A DNA stretch of 64,000 nt from the NCBI GenBank assembly GCA_002772535.1, contig PFDP01000014.1, positions 227,481-291,480 of the forward strand, in the 5' to 3' direction. Origin of the DNA: Candidatus Peregrinibacteria bacterium CG10_big_fil_rev_8_21_14_0_10_36_19 (GTDB taxonomy: Bacteria > Patescibacteriota > Gracilibacteria > UBA1369 > LOWO2-01-FULL-3). Positions 55,773 to 64,000 of this stretch are shown one piece after another; within the stretch, counting starts at the first letter, position 1, and each line of letters starts with the position of its first letter. The notes below the pieces were generated by a model. It worked only from the letters and a program-made list of their open reading frames with translations. It did no database searches and was not told the DNA's origin. A program made the position numbers and the translations under genes.

Positions 55773-55797
55773 AAAAAAGGCCCGCCTAAGGCGGGCC
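55773..55797 (-). terminator. Rho-independent terminator after rseP
   Basis: On the minus strand GGCCCGCC-TTA-GGCGGGCC forms a perfect 8-bp G/C stem followed by six T. It is the strongest hairpin in the window and ends the pyrH-frr-rseP transcript 35 bases after the rseP stop. Confidence 0.93.
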
Positions 55798-55831
55798 CTA
55801 TTACAAGCTAAATTACTGTAGAAATTTTTTT

Positions 55832-57442
55832 CTACCTCGCAGCAAATAAATGCAATATATCGCTATAAGTAACTGCTAATATCAAAGTTAATATTACAAC
55901 ATATCCAAGCGCATGAATCATAGATTCCCATTTTTGATTAACCTTTTTACCGATCAAGAGTTCAACAATTATAAACAAAAGTCTACCACCATCCAAAGCC
56001 GGAAAAGGCAAAATATTAATCACGGCAAGACTCAAAGACAATATCGCAACAAACCGCAATAAAGGAATTATACCTTCATTAACAAACACATGAGTCATTT
56101 GAGCAATACCAACTGGACCAGCAACCCCCTCAGGAACTTCACCTCTAGTAAAAAAACCTTTAACAAAACCTCCAAACATTTTCACCGTTAAACCAGCCAT
56201 TCTCACAGACTCAGTAAAAGCATGGTAAACAGCCTTATGAACTGGATATTGAATTTTATCAACACCAACAACGGTAGAAAGCAAATCAACATTATAAAGA
56301 CTCATATCTTTCTCACCAGAATAGTCTATTAACTCAGATAACAACACTCCAATTCTTCCCTCTTCAGGAGCAATTTCAAAATAAACCTCCTCACCATCTC
56401 TATCTATAATAAAAGCTAAATTCTTATCCGCATTAAGCTTAATAAAATTAACCATCTCTTCACTATCAAAAAATTCTTTACCGTTTACAGACACAACAAC
56501 ATCACCATCTTCCACCCCAACCTTTGCAGCCGGCTGCCCCGGAACCACATTAGATATAATCACTCTTTTTCCCTTTCCAGTTTCAATTATAAATTTTTCA
56601 TAAGCACCATCCCTGTAAACATCATATTCAACTTTCGCCTTTCCTCTAATTAACTTCTCATACTGATCCAAAGCATAAACTTCACGACCATCAACCCTTA
56701 AAATAACATCCCCTTCTCTCATACCAGCATCATAAATGGCACTCTTTTTATTCACGCTAAAAACCTTAATTCTTGGAAATCTAGTTAAATTGCCAAACTC
56801 AACCCCCAAAGAACCATTATAATCACTAAGCTTATACTCAACACTTTCATCCCCTCTTCTAACTTTATAATGCCCATTAGGATCATCAGCAATAAGTGCC
56901 AAAACATCACTATCTATAACACTGTCGTTAATAGCTACAACAAAATCGCCAGATTTAAAACCAACACTCTCCGCCTTACTTCCAGCCTCTACATTTTTAA
57001 TTTCCGCCCCTTCCGTTAAATGAACTACGCCATTATCAACAGCATCATAAACATCATCCGGAGTGAGTAACGGCTCCATGCCAAAAGTAAAACCTATAGT
57101 TAAAAGAAACCAAGCAAGTAAAAAATTCATCACAACACCAGCAACAATTACAAGTACTCTACTTCGTACAGACTGTGCTATAAAACTCCTCTTCTCTTTC
57201 ATCATTTTAGAGTCCCCTGCATCTTCTCCCAACATTCTCACAAACCCACCAAAAGGTATCCAATTTATAGAATAAATAGTTTCTCCTTTCTTTTTACCCC
57301 ACAATCTAGGAGGCAATCCAAAACCAAATTCCTCAACTTTAATACCAGCACGCTTTGCCATCAAAAAATGACCAAGCTCATGCACAAGCACTAAAACAGA
57401 AAAAATAATTACAAAAACAATTGCAGTAACAAGGTAATCCAT
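55832..57442 (-). CDS. rseP: Site-2 protease RseP with three PDZ domains
   Basis: This intramembrane zinc metalloprotease has the HExxH site in VHELGHFLMAKRAG (H21, E22, H25) in TM1. GFVRMLGEDAGD follows, then TM2, and the C-terminal NILPFPALDGGRLLF supplies the third metal ligand. Between TM2 and TM3 three PDZ-like units can be read: IKNVEAGSKAESVGFKSGDFVVAIN, IKVFSVNKKSAIYDAGMREGDVILRVDG and ISNVVPGQPAAKVGVEDGDVVVSVNG. At 536 residues it is longer than E. coli RseP (450, two PDZ). The location downstream of pyrH-frr matches the usual cluster, without uppS, cdsA and dxr. A strong terminator follows. Confidence 0.95.
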   Translation of the reverse strand: MDYLVTAIVFVIIFSVLVLVHELGHFLMAKRAGIKVEEFGFGLPPRLWGKKKGETIYSINWIPFGGFVRMLGEDAGDSKMMKEKRSFIAQSVRSRVLVIVAGVVMNFLLAWFLLTIGFTFGMEPLLTPDDVYDAVDNGVVHLTEGAEIKNVEAGSKAESVGFKSGDFVVAINDSVIDSDVLALIADDPNGHYKVRRGDESVEYKLSDYNGSLGVEFGNLTRFPRIKVFSVNKKSAIYDAGMREGDVILRVDGREVYALDQYEKLIRGKAKVEYDVYRDGAYEKFIIETGKGKRVIISNVVPGQPAAKVGVEDGDVVVSVNGKEFFDSEEMVNFIKLNADKNLAFIIDRDGEEVYFEIAPEEGRIGVLLSELIDYSGEKDMSLYNVDLLSTVVGVDKIQYPVHKAVYHAFTESVRMAGLTVKMFGGFVKGFFTRGEVPEGVAGPVGIAQMTHVFVNEGIIPLLRFVAILSLSLAVINILPFPALDGGRLLFIIVELLIGKKVNQKWESMIHALGYVVILTLILAVTYSDILHLFAAR

Positions 57443-57459
57443 AGGAATAAGGGGTTATT

Positions 57460-58020
57460 TTAAACTTTCATTACATCTTGCTCTTTAGCCTTTGTAATGT
57501 CGTCAATAGTTTGGTTAACTTCATCAACTTTTAGTTGAAGTTTTTTGTCTGAACTATGTAAATCATCTTCTGTGATCACATTGTCAGCCTTTAATTTTTT
57601 AAATGAGTTATGAGCATCTTGTCTAGCAGTTCTAACAGAAATACGAGCATCTTCAGCCAACTTTCTTACCTGTTTTGTAATTTCAACACGTCTTTCTTCT
57701 GTTAAAGGTGGAACATTAATACGAATCAAAATACCATCATTATTTGGATTAAGACCAGTATTAGCATTAATAATAGCTCTTTCAATTGGAGCTAAAGCAC
57801 TTTTATCCCAAGGCTGTATTTGAATAGTACGAGAATCCGGTATAGAAATGTTTGCAACAGCTTTCAATGGCTGCATCACTCCATACATATCAACCATCAC
57901 AGACTCAACCAAACCAGCACCAGCCCTTCCAACCTGCAATCTAGCAAACTCTTCGCGTAAATGGCTAACCGCCTTTTGAAAATCAGCATCAGCCCTCATC
58001 ATTGTATCTTGTACAGACAT
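57460..58020 (-). CDS. frr: Ribosome recycling factor
   Basis: RRF splits post-termination ribosomes with EF-G. From ATG 58020 the product is 186 residues, the standard length. The track start at 58053 would overlap pyrH and add an atypical tail. The coiled three-helix bundle is clear (FQKAVSHLREEFARLQVGRAGAGLVE, LTEERRVEITKQVRKLAEDARISVRTARQDA), as is the beta domain (YGVMQPLKAVANISIPDSRTIQIQPWDKSAL). It lies between pyrH and rseP. Confidence 0.97.
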   Translation of the reverse strand: MSVQDTMMRADADFQKAVSHLREEFARLQVGRAGAGLVESVMVDMYGVMQPLKAVANISIPDSRTIQIQPWDKSALAPIERAIINANTGLNPNNDGILIRINVPPLTEERRVEITKQVRKLAEDARISVRTARQDAHNSFKKLKADNVITEDDLHSSDKKLQLKVDEVNQTIDDITKAKEQDVMKV

Positions 58021-58033
58021 ATTTTGTTCAAAG

Positions 58034-58747
58034 TTAATTAATAATAGTTCCAATTTTATCCCCCATCACAGCTTTTTCAATATTACCCTTTTTATTAAGG
58101 TTGAAAACTAACATCGGCATATTGCCACTTTCACAAAGAGAAGCGCAAGTTAAATCCATAACCTCTAAACCATTTACAATCACATCTTGAAAGCTCATTT
58201 TAGTAAACTTCTTGGCATCCTTATGCTTAACAGGATCTTTATCATAAACATAATCCACCTTAGTTGCCTTCAAAAGAACATCACAGTCAACTTCTAAAGC
58301 CCTTAAGGCAGCAGCAGAATCAGTAGTAAAAAATGGATTACCAGTACCTCCAGCAAAAATAACCACACGACCTTTATTCAAATGGTGTTTAGCTTTTTTA
58401 ATAGAATAATTTTCCACAGCAGATTCGCAAGGAAAAGAACTCATCGCACGAGCAGCAACACCTTCATCATTAAGTGCACTTTCAAAAGCCAAAGCATTCA
58501 TCACAGTTGCCAGCATACCCATAGTATCAGAAGTTACTCTAGGCAAAGTTAAATGCTTAAAATCTCTGTATCTCCATATATTTCCACCACCAATAACAAT
58601 GGCCACCTGACAACCTAATTTTTGAACTTTTTTAACTTCCTGAGCCAAGCCTTTCAAAATTTTTCCATCAAAACCAAAATCCAAATCCCCTTTAAAAACT
58701 TCACCAGATAATTTCAACAAAATTCTTTTGTATTTCAATTTCGCCAT
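58034..58747 (-). CDS. pyrH: UMP kinase
   Basis: PyrH phosphorylates UMP to UDP and belongs to the amino-acid-kinase family. The 237-residue protein starts YKRILLKLSGEVFKGD, with GCQVAIVIGGGNIWRYRDF, MGMLATVMNALAFESAL, GRVVIFAGGTGNPFFTTDSAAALRALE and the C-terminal MDLTCASLCESGNMPMLVFNL. All are typical of bacterial PyrH. With pyrG in this window it supplies two steps of CTP synthesis. frr follows after 13 bases. Confidence 0.97.
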   Translation of the reverse strand: MAKLKYKRILLKLSGEVFKGDLDFGFDGKILKGLAQEVKKVQKLGCQVAIVIGGGNIWRYRDFKHLTLPRVTSDTMGMLATVMNALAFESALNDEGVAARAMSSFPCESAVENYSIKKAKHHLNKGRVVIFAGGTGNPFFTTDSAAALRALEVDCDVLLKATKVDYVYDKDPVKHKDAKKFTKMSFQDVIVNGLEVMDLTCASLCESGNMPMLVFNLNKKGNIEKAVMGDKIGTIIN

Positions 58748-58750
58748 AAT

Positions 58751-59137
58751 TTAAGATTTAAGAATTAACCAAGTAATAATCACACCAATAACAAGACCAG
58801 CAATCATAAAGGTAACAGGAGTCTTCTTATCATGATTTTCCTCAAAAGCGTTAGCAAGATCTGTTAGCAAATCTGTACTCATAATAATATCCTGATTTTT
58901 GTGTTTTTCTACAACATCCTCATAAGCATGAGTGGCAATTAGATTCACAAATTTATCAAATTTAACTTTAATCTTATCACTAGGCTCAGCACTATTTGAA
59001 CTTACAGCCTCAGCTTTTAATTTTGTAGATTCAGAAGCAAACGGCCCCATTTTAACCGGATCTTTTTTAATCTTAAACTCCGGCTCATCAAAGGCCTTTT
59101 CTACCTTTCGCAAATTTATCATTCCATCATCATTCAT
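58751..59137 (-). CDS. Hypothetical tail-anchored protein
   Basis: I do not recognise this 128-residue protein. It is charged and probably helical, with a single C-terminal TM helix (PVTFMIAGLVIGVIITWLIL) that ends two residues before the stop, the layout of a tail-anchored protein facing the cytoplasm. It lies between the giant surface protein gene (2-base gap) and pyrH (3-base gap), so all are likely co-transcribed. Confidence 0.7.
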   Translation of the reverse strand: MNDDGMINLRKVEKAFDEPEFKIKKDPVKMGPFASESTKLKAEAVSSNSAEPSDKIKVKFDKFVNLIATHAYEDVVEKHKNQDIIMSTDLLTDLANAFEENHDKKTPVTFMIAGLVIGVIITWLILKS

Positions 59138-59139
59138 AA

Positions 59140-62100
59140 TTATTTCCTAAAATATAGAGTTGTTACATTACTTACAGAATTTCTTTTTGGGTTATAAGCA
59201 AAAGCCATTACCTCGTGTTGACCATCTGGCAAATTACGTGGCACAGAAACCTCAAACTTACCTTTGGCATCAGCCACAACAACAGAAGAAAGTATAACAC
59301 TTTGCCAATTAACAACCATTACAGCACCAGGCTCAGCATATCCAACTATATCTTCAGAAGGTTTTTTCAAATTCAGCTCTGATAAAACAAAATCATAAAT
59401 CAAGCTTGAAACAGAACCTTCATTTTTACTCATTAATGCAGAACCATTATTGTACAAATATTGAACTAATTTGAAAGGACCACTAGTAGCAACGCCTTTA
59501 ACTGCCTCAAGACCAATAGGTAATTGCAACCTTGGAGTTCCTAAATCAACCTCATTATTCACAACTATTTTTCCTCCAAAGGCAATTTCATTAGTCACTC
59601 TATCAACAATCATCACATTATAAGTACCATTAGGAATTGGAGATTTAGGCACAACAATAGCCTTACCTTCTTCATCACCTCTAACTCCACTTGCCACAAG
59701 AATTTGCTCATCAAAGTTACCATCTTTAACCAAAACAACATTAACTTCTCTCACAACTGGCTTATTCTTAGATGAAGCAGCTAAAAGGATTTGGCTTAAT
59801 TTCATAGGTGGAGTAACACCTCCTGCTGGAGCCATAGGCGGAGTAACACCTCCTGCCGGAGCCATAGGCGGAGTAACACCTCCTACCGGAGCCATAGGTG
59901 GAGTAACACCTCCTGCTGGAGCCATAGGCGGAGTAACACCTCCAACTTTATTACTAGAAGAAACAGGTATATTAACAGCAATTCTAGGAGCAGAACCAAC
60001 AGTTACAACTTCGTCCAATTTATTTTTGAAAATTTTAGGTGCAACGCTAACAGACAATTCCCCTTTTTCGGCACCAAAACTAATTGCATTTTCAATCGAG
60101 TGATATTTAGTTGAATCCACTTTTGCAAACAAGCTAGTATCCAAGCCCAAAGCATCCTTCGCAGATTTTTCTAACAAATCAGGAACATCATTACCGTTTA
60201 AATTTAATTTGCTCAAAGTACCACTAGCCTTAGCTTCATCAATAATCTTATTCATTAATTCTTCAGCTTTTTTAATATTTGAAACAGCAACAGGTCGACC
60301 GCTGTTATCAAAAATAACTGGCACCTTAGTTTCTCCAGTAACCAAAGACCTTACAACTTCCGCACTAATATCATTTTTAACTAAATCCTTCACAGCTGTA
60401 AAAACTTCATTATCAACATCTTCAAATAAAGAATCAGAAATACTTTCTATAAGTGCTAAGTCTTTATTAATTTGCTCAATTTCTTCTACAGATTTTTCAG
60501 CCTCCGCATCATCAATTGCGGCCTTAACTAGCTCAACAGATATTTTTTCCTGTTTTTTACTCTCAATTTCCTTTTGAACTTCTTGTATTGTTTTTTCAAC
60601 CTTTGGCTCAACAGGACGAACTAAATTAGTTTTTTTGGTCGTTGTTTTAGTAGTCACAGTTTTTTCTGGAACTGGCTGATTTAATGAAACTTCAACTTTT
60701 TCAGTATTAGTAGGAGTATCAACCGTTGTATTCGTAGTAGTAGTTGTTGTTGTCGTAGTTGTTGTAGTATCAGATTGATCACTAGTGTTATTAGAAGTTT
60801 GAGAAGAAGAACCACCACCTCCACCTCCAGAGAAAACAACACCACCACCATTAGCAGAAGTTGTAGCAGAAGCTGATGAAGAAAAAGAAGTTTCAACATC
60901 ATCACCATTTTTTGCTTTCACCTTAAATGTATAAGTAGTAACTGGACTTAATCCAGAAACAGTAACAGTTCCCCAGTTACTAGCAGTTCTCCATGTTTCA
61001 GTAACACTTGAACTACCATCCGCAGTTAAATAACTAGAGTCATTCATCTGTATCGCAAAAGTTGTAGCAGAATTGTTACCATTTGCATTTACAGAAACTG
61101 TTACAGTAGTTGAAGAAGCAGCAGAAACACTAGGAGCACTAGGAGTAATGGCAGCAGTATATGAAGCAACATCAGAAACTGTTGATTCATTACCATAATC
61201 ATCAATTGCCCAAACTTTATAATAATAAACAGTATTAGATGATAATCCCGTGATTGTTGTGGTTAAAGTAGTTCTTGTTAGCAGATCAGCATCGTCACTA
61301 TCATCCCACTCAGTCGCAGTACCAGTTCTGTTTTGAACATCACTCTGACTCGCACCATACCAAACTTCAAAATGATTAAAGTTTGTTTCAGTTAAAGAAG
61401 ACCAAGTTAAAATTTGAGAAGAAGTTGTAATTCCACCTGCAACTAAAGCAGTAAGTCCACTCGGATCTAAATTATCAACTTCGAAAGCAGAAGCAACTGT
61501 AGCAACGGAACCATCAATAGTTCCATCATTAGCCGTAACACGTATTTTAATATCAGTTTGGTCTCCAGCAAGAGCACCATTTTCATTAGTAGCACTTTGT
61601 GTATCCCATGTAATAACTAAAGCATTTGCAGACGCAGTGCTTACAGATCTAATTTGATAAGCCTGAGCATCATCAACGGTAGGAGTACCAGTTGCCGCAG
61701 TGACAGAAACTAAATCTGGGTCATACCAGGTAGAACCATCATCATCAGAATACTCAACCTTTACATTTACAGTATCAGCATCAGCATCAGAAATTGTAGT
61801 TGCAAAAGTAATATAACCACTACCATCCGTAAGCTGAGTAACAGAAGAAGGAGCAGTTGAAGCAGGAGCATTATTAGATTGAGCTACTGAGAATAAACCA
61901 ATTGAACCAGCAGTACCAGGAGCACCACCAAAAGTACCAGCAGCAACACTCACATCACTAATATCAGCCAAAACCGTAGTTGTTACATATTCAACACGGA
62001 TACAACCACCTCCACCTCCACCGGCAGCATCAGCACCACCAGCTCCACCAACAGCACCTACAGTTCCAGCCCCAGTGATAGCAGCGCCAGAAGCCAATTT

Positions 62101-64000
62101 AATTCCACCACCAGCTCCACCACCAGCTCCATAACCAGTAGCAGAAGATCCAACAGCACCATCAGCAGTAATACTACCACCTATTGCAATATCCCCTCCC
62201 GCATTCAAAATAATCAATCCACCACCAGAACCACCAGCATTACTACTATAACCTCCACCTCCACCAGACCCCATAGTAACAGGGTTTGAAACAGCACAAT
62301 AAGCAGTACCACCAGTATCTGCGCTAGCAATACCATCAGCATCAGTACCATCACCACCATCACCGCCGTGAGCACCACCACCACCATCAGAATCAGGATC
62401 ATTAACAGCAGCAATACCAAACCCACCAGCAGGACCATTACCATTTACCGTAGCATCACTACCACCTGTATACCCCTTAGCATCAACATCAATAACACCA
62501 CCAGAAGCAACAGTAACAGCACCAGTCGTTGTAATATTTACTATATGAGTTTGAGCAGTAGTATTAGCACCATGAGTAACAGTTCCGGTTGAAGCAACTG
62601 TTAAGGTATTTAGTTCCAAATCAGTAGCAGTTGTATAATTTCTCATATCCAAAGTACCATTTGTACCAACAGTTAAATCCATAGCCGAAGAACCTGTAAA
62701 AGTAGCGCCAGAATCAAGCCTAAGATCAGCTTGAGCAACTGTAAAGGAACTAGGAGCCGTTAAAGTACCACCCGAATCAACCGCTATAGTACTCGTATTA
62801 TCACTAGCAGCAAAAGGACTAGCATCAGCTAATGTTAAGGTTTTACCAGTTGCTATTTGATAAAAAGAAGCATTCAATAAAGTTAAGGAATCTACACTCA
62901 CAGAAGCATCAATTTGTGGAGTATAAGCCGAGCTAGCCTGATCATTATTTACAACATACACATCATTAATAGTAGTAGCAGAAGTTTTTTTAACATATGC
63001 AACACCAGCTCCTCCACTTTTACCAGCGCCACCGCCTGTAGTACCACCATAAATTAAGAAACTACCACTAGTGGTAATAAAAGTATCATCAATACTATTT
63101 GAAACAGAATACTGAATAAAAACACAACCACCTCCACCAGCTCCAGCACCGGTAGCACCACCATTACCACCAACAACAGAAATAGAAGTTGGAGTTCCAG
63201 AAATTGTAGCAGCAGTTAATTTAATTCCACCACCAGCTCCACCACCAGCTCCAGCTCCAGCAAAACCCGCCCCTTGATTACCAGCAGCAGCAATAGTTCC
63301 AGAAATATTTAAAGTATCAGTAGCATTTAAAATCACCAAACCACCACCAGAACCACCAAGTTGAGCACTATAACCACCACCACCACCAGAACCTATAGTT
63401 GCAGGATTTGAATAAGATCCATAAGCAGTACCACCACTATTTAAGTATGCAGCACCAGTATCAGTAAGTCCATCACCACCAGAACCACAATTAGCTCCAC
63501 CAGCACCATCAGACAAAGCATTGTTATAAGCCGCCAAACCAGCTCCAGGACCATTACCATCATCTAAATGAGTTGTACCCCCTTCATAACCAAGACCACT
63601 TACATCAATATTACCAGCAACAGTAATGTTATTAGCAGAAAAATTAACTTCATAGGCCTGTGTTGTAGTATTTTGAGAGTGTACCAATGAACCACCACTT
63701 GCCACCACTAAATCTCCAGAAATAGACTGAGCAACAACATTGTTTTGAACCAAAATAGCATTACTATTGATATTAATATTTCCTCCAGTTCCAATATTTC
63801 CAACTAAATTTAGCTGAGTAAAAGAACCAGTTCCAAGAGTCAAAGTTCCAAAATCTGCAGTTTGCCCAGAAGAAACAGTAACAGTTGCATTATTTATCGT
63901 AACGATATCATCACTATCCGGTAATAAAGGATCAGAACTCCAGTTTGCAGCATCGTTCCAAGTACTACCATCACCAGCACCATTCCAAGAAACAGCTTCA
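59140..64000 (-). CDS. Giant glycine-rich, Fn3-containing surface protein, N-terminus cut by window
   Basis: The reading frame stays open to base 64000, beyond the track start at 63843, and adds WNGAGDGSTWNDAANWSS and similar sequence, so the gene begins outside. At least 1619 residues are visible. Two homologous glycine-rich domains (about 63640-63090 and 62560-61970) share GSGGGGGYS..GGSGGGL(V/I)ILNA and GGGAGGGIKL. Next come a beta domain (VEYSDDDGSTWYD), two fibronectin type III domains (TVYYYKVWAIDDYGNES; TTYTFKVKAKNGDD), a Ser/Thr-rich linker with a run of twelve Thr, and a helical domain. Five GGVTPPM repeats and a carboxy-terminal Ig-like part (YAEPGAVMVVNW; DGQHEVMAFAYNPKRN) follow. 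It is probably a secreted adhesin or surface-layer protein. Confidence 0.85.
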   Translation of the reverse strand, partial: EAVSWNGAGDGSTWNDAANWSSDPLLPDSDDIVTINNATVTVSSGQTADFGTLTLGTGSFTQLNLVGNIGTGGNININSNAILVQNNVVAQSISGDLVVASGGSLVHSQNTTTQAYEVNFSANNITVAGNIDVSGLGYEGGTTHLDDGNGPGAGLAAYNNALSDGAGGANCGSGGDGLTDTGAAYLNSGGTAYGSYSNPATIGSGGGGGYSAQLGGSGGGLVILNATDTLNISGTIAAAGNQGAGFAGAGAGGGAGGGIKLTAATISGTPTSISVVGGNGGATGAGAGGGGCVFIQYSVSNSIDDTFITTSGSFLIYGGTTGGGAGKSGGAGVAYVKKTSATTINDVYVVNNDQASSAYTPQIDASVSVDSLTLLNASFYQIATGKTLTLADASPFAASDNTSTIAVDSGGTLTAPSSFTVAQADLRLDSGATFTGSSAMDLTVGTNGTLDMRNYTTATDLELNTLTVASTGTVTHGANTTAQTHIVNITTTGAVTVASGGVIDVDAKGYTGGSDATVNGNGPAGGFGIAAVNDPDSDGGGGAHGGDGGDGTDADGIASADTGGTAYCAVSNPVTMGSGGGGGYSSNAGGSGGGLIILNAGGDIAIGGSITADGAVGSSATGYGAGGGAGGGIKLASGAAITGAGTVGAVGGAGGADAAGGGGGGCIRVEYVTTTVLADISDVSVAAGTFGGAPGTAGSIGLFSVAQSNNAPASTAPSSVTQLTDGSGYITFATTISDADADTVNVKVEYSDDDGSTWYDPDLVSVTAATGTPTVDDAQAYQIRSVSTASANALVITWDTQSATNENGALAGDQTDIKIRVTANDGTIDGSVATVASAFEVDNLDPSGLTALVAGGITTSSQILTWSSLTETNFNHFEVWYGASQSDVQNRTGTATEWDDSDDADLLTRTTLTTTITGLSSNTVYYYKVWAIDDYGNESTVSDVASYTAAITPSAPSVSAASSTTVTVSVNANGNNSATTFAIQMNDSSYLTADGSSSVTETWRTASNWGTVTVSGLSPVTTYTFKVKAKNGDDVETSFSSSASATTSANGGGVVFSGGGGGGSSSQTSNNTSDQSDTTTTTTTTTTTTNTTVDTPTNTEKVEVSLNQPVPEKTVTTKTTTKKTNLVRPVEPKVEKTIQEVQKEIESKKQEKISVELVKAAIDDAEAEKSVEEIEQINKDLALIESISDSLFEDVDNEVFTAVKDLVKNDISAEVVRSLVTGETKVPVIFDNSGRPVAVSNIKKAEELMNKIIDEAKASGTLSKLNLNGNDVPDLLEKSAKDALGLDTSLFAKVDSTKYHSIENAISFGAEKGELSVSVAPKIFKNKLDEVVTVGSAPRIAVNIPVSSSNKVGGVTPPMAPAGGVTPPMAPVGGVTPPMAPAGGVTPPMAPAGGVTPPMKLSQILLAASSKNKPVVREVNVVLVKDGNFDEQILVASGVRGDEEGKAIVVPKSPIPNGTYNVMIVDRVTNEIAFGGKIVVNNEVDLGTPRLQLPIGLEAVKGVATSGPFKLVQYLYNNGSALMSKNEGSVSSLIYDFVLSELNLKKPSEDIVGYAEPGAVMVVNWQSVILSSVVVADAKGKFEVSVPRNLPDGQHEVMAFAYNPKRNSVSNVTTLYFRK
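59804..59943. repeat. 30-bp tandem repeat, 4.7 copies, in the giant surface gene
   Basis: The unit ATAGGTGGAGTAACACCTCC plus 10 bases (TGCTGGAGCC) is repeated at 59804, 59834, 59864 and 59894, with a partial copy at 59924-59943; the copies differ by only a few silent or A/V changes. On the minus strand it encodes GGVTPPMAP(A/V). The near-identity points to recent expansion or gene conversion. Confidence 0.95.
60727..60769. repeat. Poly-threonine microsatellite in the giant surface gene
   Basis: GTAGTAGTAGTTGTTGTTGTCGTAGTT and similar trinucleotides encode a run of threonines on the minus strand, forming a flexible linker after the second Fn3 domain and a glycine/serine patch. Confidence 0.8.

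Larger units (their letters stand above)
55523..55831. other. Spacer between rseP and dnaA, 309 bases
   Basis: No gene is seen in this AT-rich stretch. It holds a 10-bp direct repeat near dnaA and a terminator for rseP. A single imperfect DnaA-box-like site (TGTGGAATA, 55689-55697) is present. No set of TTATCCACA-like boxes or iteron array is visible, so I do not call it an origin. Confidence 0.6.

Noticed and set aside
55523-55831. Replication origin next to dnaA
   Set aside because: Only one imperfect DnaA-box-like site is visible, with no AT-rich unwinding element framed by boxes.
59804-59943. CRISPR-like array
   Set aside because: The repeats are directly adjacent with no unique spacers and stay in frame with the coding sequence.
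62368-62592. Thr/Ser-rich plus-strand ORF
   Set aside because: It is a shadow of the glycine-rich repeats of the giant surface protein.
1-64000. Alternative genetic code with UGA read as glycine
   Set aside because: Long conserved genes have no internal UGA, glycine is encoded by GGN, and tpiA and the 12409 gene end in TGA.
1-64000. Insertion sequences, prophage or integrative element
   Set aside because: No transposase, integrase, phage structural gene or flanking repeat was seen.

Overview
The window is a compact, AT-rich bacterial chromosome segment (about one third G+C by eye). It carries about 40 protein genes, one tRNA and very little spacer. The gene set suggests a Candidate Phyla Radiation (Patescibacteria) genome, possibly Peregrinibacteria-like. 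Points in favour are short or stripped-down versions of RecO, RelA/SpoT and MurE, a SecD-SecF fusion, a TrmB-type regulator, an archaeal-type triosephosphate isomerase, very large surface or structural proteins of unknown function, and almost no Shine-Dalgarno motifs. Long conserved genes read through with no internal UGA, and tpiA ends in UGA, so the code looks standard. This argues against Gracilibacteria and Absconditabacteria, which read UGA as glycine. The phylum call is an inference; no database was consulted.

Layout. 1-4.1 kb (+): the tail of an N-formylglutamate-amidohydrolase-like gene, a cupin, and a SecDF fusion with parvulin-like domains in its periplasmic head, then a terminator and tRNA-Arg. 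4.2-12.4 kb: an unknown minus-strand gene, then an RND adaptor/pump pair, priA and trpS (+). 12.4-17.1 kb: a small unknown gene (-), then pyrG, a membrane protein with two PilC/GspF-N-like modules, lgt and a small membrane protein (+). 17.1-24 kb (-): a murE-like ligase, truB, a MraY/WecA-type transferase, dnaG, rpoD and greA. 24-25.8 kb: an O-antigen-ligase-like gene overlapping tail to tail with archaeal-type tpiA.

25.8-38.3 kb (+): a strong promoter drives a 2579-residue protein without a signal peptide, followed 2 bases later by a 1562-residue secreted protein with cysteine-paired Ig-like repeats. This is the least explained and most interesting locus. 38.3-46.1 kb: holA, a TrmB-like regulator, gatC-gatA (-), a small membrane protein, a RibL-like nucleotidyltransferase, ftsX and recO, then an RSH alarmone synthetase that lacks its hydrolase motif (-). 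46.1-51.3 kb (-): an acidic single-pass membrane protein, a Yip1-like protein, the membrane pyrophosphatase hppA, a lipoprotein and rplY. 51.4-55.5 kb: ybaB-mltG (+), then a FecR-like protein and dnaA (-). 55.8-64 kb (-): a giant glycine-rich/Fn3 surface protein cut by the window end, a tail-anchored protein, pyrH, frr and a three-PDZ rseP.

Two genome-wide habits stand out. Many transcription units have a sigma-70 -10 box only 6-9 bases before the start codon, so their mRNAs are predicted to be leaderless; this also corrects several starts in the ORF track. Four convergent gene pairs also overlap at their 3' ends.
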